Of a stretch of DNA of 64,000 nt, positions 62,116 through 64,000 are shown piece by piece; position 1 is the stretch's first letter, and the number at the start of each line of letters is the position of its first letter. The notes beneath the pieces are model-generated. The model worked only from the letters and a program-made list of their open reading frames with translations. It ran no database searches and had not been told where the DNA came from. The translations under genes were made by a program, and so were the position numbers. This stretch comes from Nocardia bovistercoris. GTDB taxonomy: Bacteria; Actinomycetota; Actinomycetes; Mycobacteriales; Mycobacteriaceae. The DNA is taken from contig NZ_JADMLG010000001.1 of the NCBI RefSeq assembly GCF_015674855.1, forward strand, positions 186,001 through 250,000. Reading direction: 5' to 3'.

Positions 62116-63035
62116 TGGCGGAGCAGGACATCGGACGGACCCGCGTGACCGACACCGTGACCACCGAGGATCCCGACGACGCCGACGCGATCGACGCCGA
62201 CGCTGTCGACACCGATGAGGCGGATACCGACGAGCTCGCGGCGGAGGAAGCCGAAACCGTCGAGGAGGTCGGCTCGGCCGCGGGCGGCTACGACGACCTC
62301 GGCGCCCTCTTCGCGCAACTCGCGCAGACCACCCAGGGCAGTCCGGAACACACGGCGCTGCGGGCGCGGCTGATCAGCCGATGCATTCCGCTCGCCGACC
62401 ACATCGCCCGCAAATTCAGCGGTCGCGGTGAACCTTTCGACGACCTCACCCAGGTCGCGCGGGTCGGCCTGGTGCACGCGGTCGACCGTTTCGACGTCGC
62501 ACGCGGCTCCAACTTCCTGTCCTTCGCGGTCCCGACCATCATGGGCGAGGTCAGGCGGTATTTCCGGGACCACACCTGGGCGATGCGGGTGCCGCGCCGG
62601 ATCAAGGAGACCCACCTGCGCATCGGCGCCGCCATCGACACGCTGTCGCAGACGCTCGGGCGGTCGCCAACGGCCAAGGAGATCGCCGCCGAACTCGACG
62701 TCGACCCCGACGAGGTGACCCAGGCCGTCATCGCGGGCAACGCGTACCAGCCGAGCTCGATCGATGCCGCGTCACTCGGACGCGATACCGAGGCGTCGCT
62801 GCTCGACACCCTCGGCGAGGAAGAATCCCAGTTCGACCGGGTCGAGGAGTACGTGGCGATCCGGCCGCTGCTGGCCGGGCTGCCCGAACGTGAACGCCGC
62901 ATCCTCACCATGCGCTTCTTCGAATCCATGACCCAGACGCAGATCGCCCAGCAGATGGGCATCTCGCAGATGCACGTCTCCCGCATCCTGGCCAAGACGC
63001 TGGCCAGACTCCGGGAACTCTCCCAGCGCGACTGA
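62115..63035 (+). CDS. sigF: SigB/SigF-type RNA polymerase sigma factor with acidic extension
   Basis: Sigma-70 family protein of 306 residues, group 3 (SigF/SigB). Region 2 reads ARKFSGRGEPFDDLTQVARVGLVHAVDRFDVARGSNFLSFAVPTIMGEVRRYFRDHTWAMRVPRR, region 3 follows with TLSQTLGRSPTAKEIAAELDVD, and region 4 is LPERERRILTMRFFESMTQTQIAQQMGISQMHVSRILAKTL. The first 57 residues precede the usual start of the family and are highly acidic (about 19 Asp/Glu in residues 13-51). GTG 62145 or 62157 would shorten but not remove this stretch. It is coupled to rsbW, as usfX-sigF is in mycobacteria, but at a different chromosomal place. Confidence 0.9.
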   Translation: MAEQDIGRTRVTDTVTTEDPDDADAIDADAVDTDEADTDELAAEEAETVEEVGSAAGGYDDLGALFAQLAQTTQGSPEHTALRARLISRCIPLADHIARKFSGRGEPFDDLTQVARVGLVHAVDRFDVARGSNFLSFAVPTIMGEVRRYFRDHTWAMRVPRRIKETHLRIGAAIDTLSQTLGRSPTAKEIAAELDVDPDEVTQAVIAGNAYQPSSIDAASLGRDTEASLLDTLGEEESQFDRVEEYVAIRPLLAGLPERERRILTMRFFESMTQTQIAQQMGISQMHVSRILAKTLARLRELSQRD

Positions 63036-63054
63036 CCGCCGAAAGCGTTGCGAC

Positions 63055-63402
63055 TCAGCGATTACGCTCACGTTCACGACGCAGTGCCGCGGGTGCGGCG
63101 AGCCACCACGCGGCGTCGAGCAACTCCCCCAACTGATCCGATTCGACACGGTCGAGATCTATGAGGACGTACGGGTAACCGTCGTAGTGCGGGGTCGTGT
63201 AAAAAGCGGGGTCGCCCGAGGCGAGCAGGGCCGCCTTCTCCTCGGGCTCACACAGCAAGGCCAGACCGCCCTCGGCTTCGGTGCGCAGCCGCGCGAAACT
63301 CTTCTTGCCGACCTTCAGCGCCGGAGTCCGATACGACGTGGACTCCGCGACCCCGGGAAGTTCGGAGGCCATCTCGACCACCCGCCGCCAATCGATTGCC
63401 AT
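63055..63402 (-). CDS. YjbR/MmcQ-family protein
   Basis: A protein of 115 residues with the CyaY-like/YjbR fold: MAIDWRRVVEMASELPGVAESTSYRTPALKVGKKSFARL at the N-terminus and YDGYPYVLIDLDRVESDQLGELLDAAWWLAAP at the C-terminus, both typical. Members may bind DNA or small ligands; the function is unknown. It converges on sigF with a 19-bp spacer. Confidence 0.88.
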   Translation of the reverse strand: MAIDWRRVVEMASELPGVAESTSYRTPALKVGKKSFARLRTEAEGGLALLCEPEEKAALLASGDPAFYTTPHYDGYPYVLIDLDRVESDQLGELLDAAWWLAAPAALRRERERNR

Positions 63403-63465
63403 GGCACGAGTGTGCCGCGCGGGATTCCGGCGGTCTTGGACGAATGGAATCCCGCGCGCCGCGGC

Positions 63466-64000
63466 TCAATGCGACAGCGGTTTGCGCAGCGCCGCCACGA
63501 ACATGGCGTCGGTGCCGTGCCGGTGCGGCCACAACTGGGCCGACGGGCCGTCGCCGATGTCGGTGACGCCGGGCAGCGCCTGCCGCGTGTCGAGTTCGAC
63601 GGCGTCGGTGCGGCGCACCAGATCGGCGACGACGGCCACCGTCTCGGGCAGATGCGGGGAACACGTGGAATACACGACCACCCCGCCCGGACGCACCAGA
63701 TCCCATGCGGCGCCCAGCAGTTCGCGTTGCAGCACGACCAGGTCGCGGACGTCGGCGGGCGTCTTGCGCCAGCGCGCCTCCGGCCTGCGCCGCAACGCGC
63801 CCAACCCCGAACACGGCGCGTCGACGAGGACGCGGTCGTAGCCGGGGGTCAACCCGCTCGCCCTGCCGTCGACCGCGTGCACCCGCACCGGAAGACCGGC
63901 GGTGGCCTTGCGGACCAGTTCGGCCCGGTGCGCCGACGGTTCGACGGCGTCGAGTTCGAACCCATCGATATCGGCCAACGCGCCCAGTAGCACCGACTTG
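63466..64000 (-). CDS. rsmB: 16S rRNA cytosine-C5 methyltransferase RsmB/Fmu, 3' part
   Basis: The C-terminal 177 or so residues of a SAM-dependent RNA methyltransferase; the rest lies beyond the window's right edge. Two catalytic cysteines are present: DAPCSGLGALRRRPEARWR (motif IV) and YSTCSPHLPETVAVV (motif VI). The SAM-binding residues before LDAVEPSAHRAELV (motif II region) are only partly included. In mycobacteria fmu stands next to rpe; here rsbW-sigF and the YjbR gene lie between them. Confidence 0.93.
   Translation of the reverse strand, partial: KSVLLGALADIDGFELDAVEPSAHRAELVRKATAGLPVRVHAVDGRASGLTPGYDRVLVDAPCSGLGALRRRPEARWRKTPADVRDLVVLQRELLGAAWDLVRPGGVVVYSTCSPHLPETVAVVADLVRRTDAVELDTRQALPGVTDIGDGPSAQLWPHRHGTDAMFVAALRKPLSH

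Overview
The window is high-GC chromosomal DNA from a mycolic-acid actinobacterium, most likely Nocardia or a close relative (inference). The evidence is gene content and order. From right to left it follows the order I recall for Mycobacterium tuberculosis Rv1407 to about Rv1466, inverted: rsmB, rpe, ribE, ribBA, ribH, uvrC, rapZ, yvcK, whiA, gap, pgk, tpiA, secG, pgl, opcA, zwf, tal, tkt, ctaB, qor, ctaA, an ABC exporter, mptB, sufR, sufB-D-C-S-U and a sufT-like gene. GTG starts and 1-10 bp gene overlaps are common. I see no tRNA, rRNA, insertion sequence, prophage or CRISPR array.

Left part (1-23 kb): a secreted DUF4189 protein; the sufRBDCSU-sufT iron-sulfur assembly operon (minus strand) with a recognisable SufR operator on the sufR start codon; the divergent mannosyltransferase mptB; an ABC-2 exporter and heme A synthase; then an accessory block with a dienelactone-hydrolase-like enzyme, a MarR/MFS efflux pair, qor, and a TetR/FAD-monooxygenase pair with a clear palindromic operator; then ctaB.

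Centre (21-36 kb): the pentose phosphate operon tkt-tal-zwf-opcA-pgl, followed by a gene not in the M. tuberculosis order as I recall it. This is a 1001-residue fusion of the E1 alpha and E1 beta chains of a 2-oxoacid dehydrogenase joined by a repetitive linker of about 280 residues. After it come an SRPBCC protein, an epoxide-hydrolase-like enzyme divergent from an SDR, an ABM-domain protein, a YggT protein and a secreted glycine-zipper protein.

35.5-41.9 kb: a five-gene ABC uptake operon (ATPase, lipoprotein, metallophosphoesterase, two permeases) in which the phosphoesterase resembles the glycerophosphodiesterase GpdQ and is translationally coupled to the binding protein. It faces a LysR regulator whose C-terminus is a perfect 8-residue tandem repeat.

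42-64 kb: secG separated from tpiA-pgk-gap by an MFS exporter and a META-domain lipoprotein, with a repeat-rich 0.5 kb spacer holding a 23-bp perfect inverted repeat; then whiA-yvcK-rapZ-uvrC, a membrane protein next to a textbook CRP-type site, gamma-glutamyltransferase, GNAT, the riboflavin genes ribH-ribBA-ribE (no ribD here), rpe, an rsbW-sigF pair, a YjbR protein, and the 3' part of rsmB cut by the window edge.

A recurring oddity is short degenerate tandem repeats at or beside the 3' ends of genes: mptB (33 bp), the LysR gene (24 bp), tpiA (19 bp), the GNAT gene (about 24 bp), plus a 67-bp repeat before the META lipoprotein.
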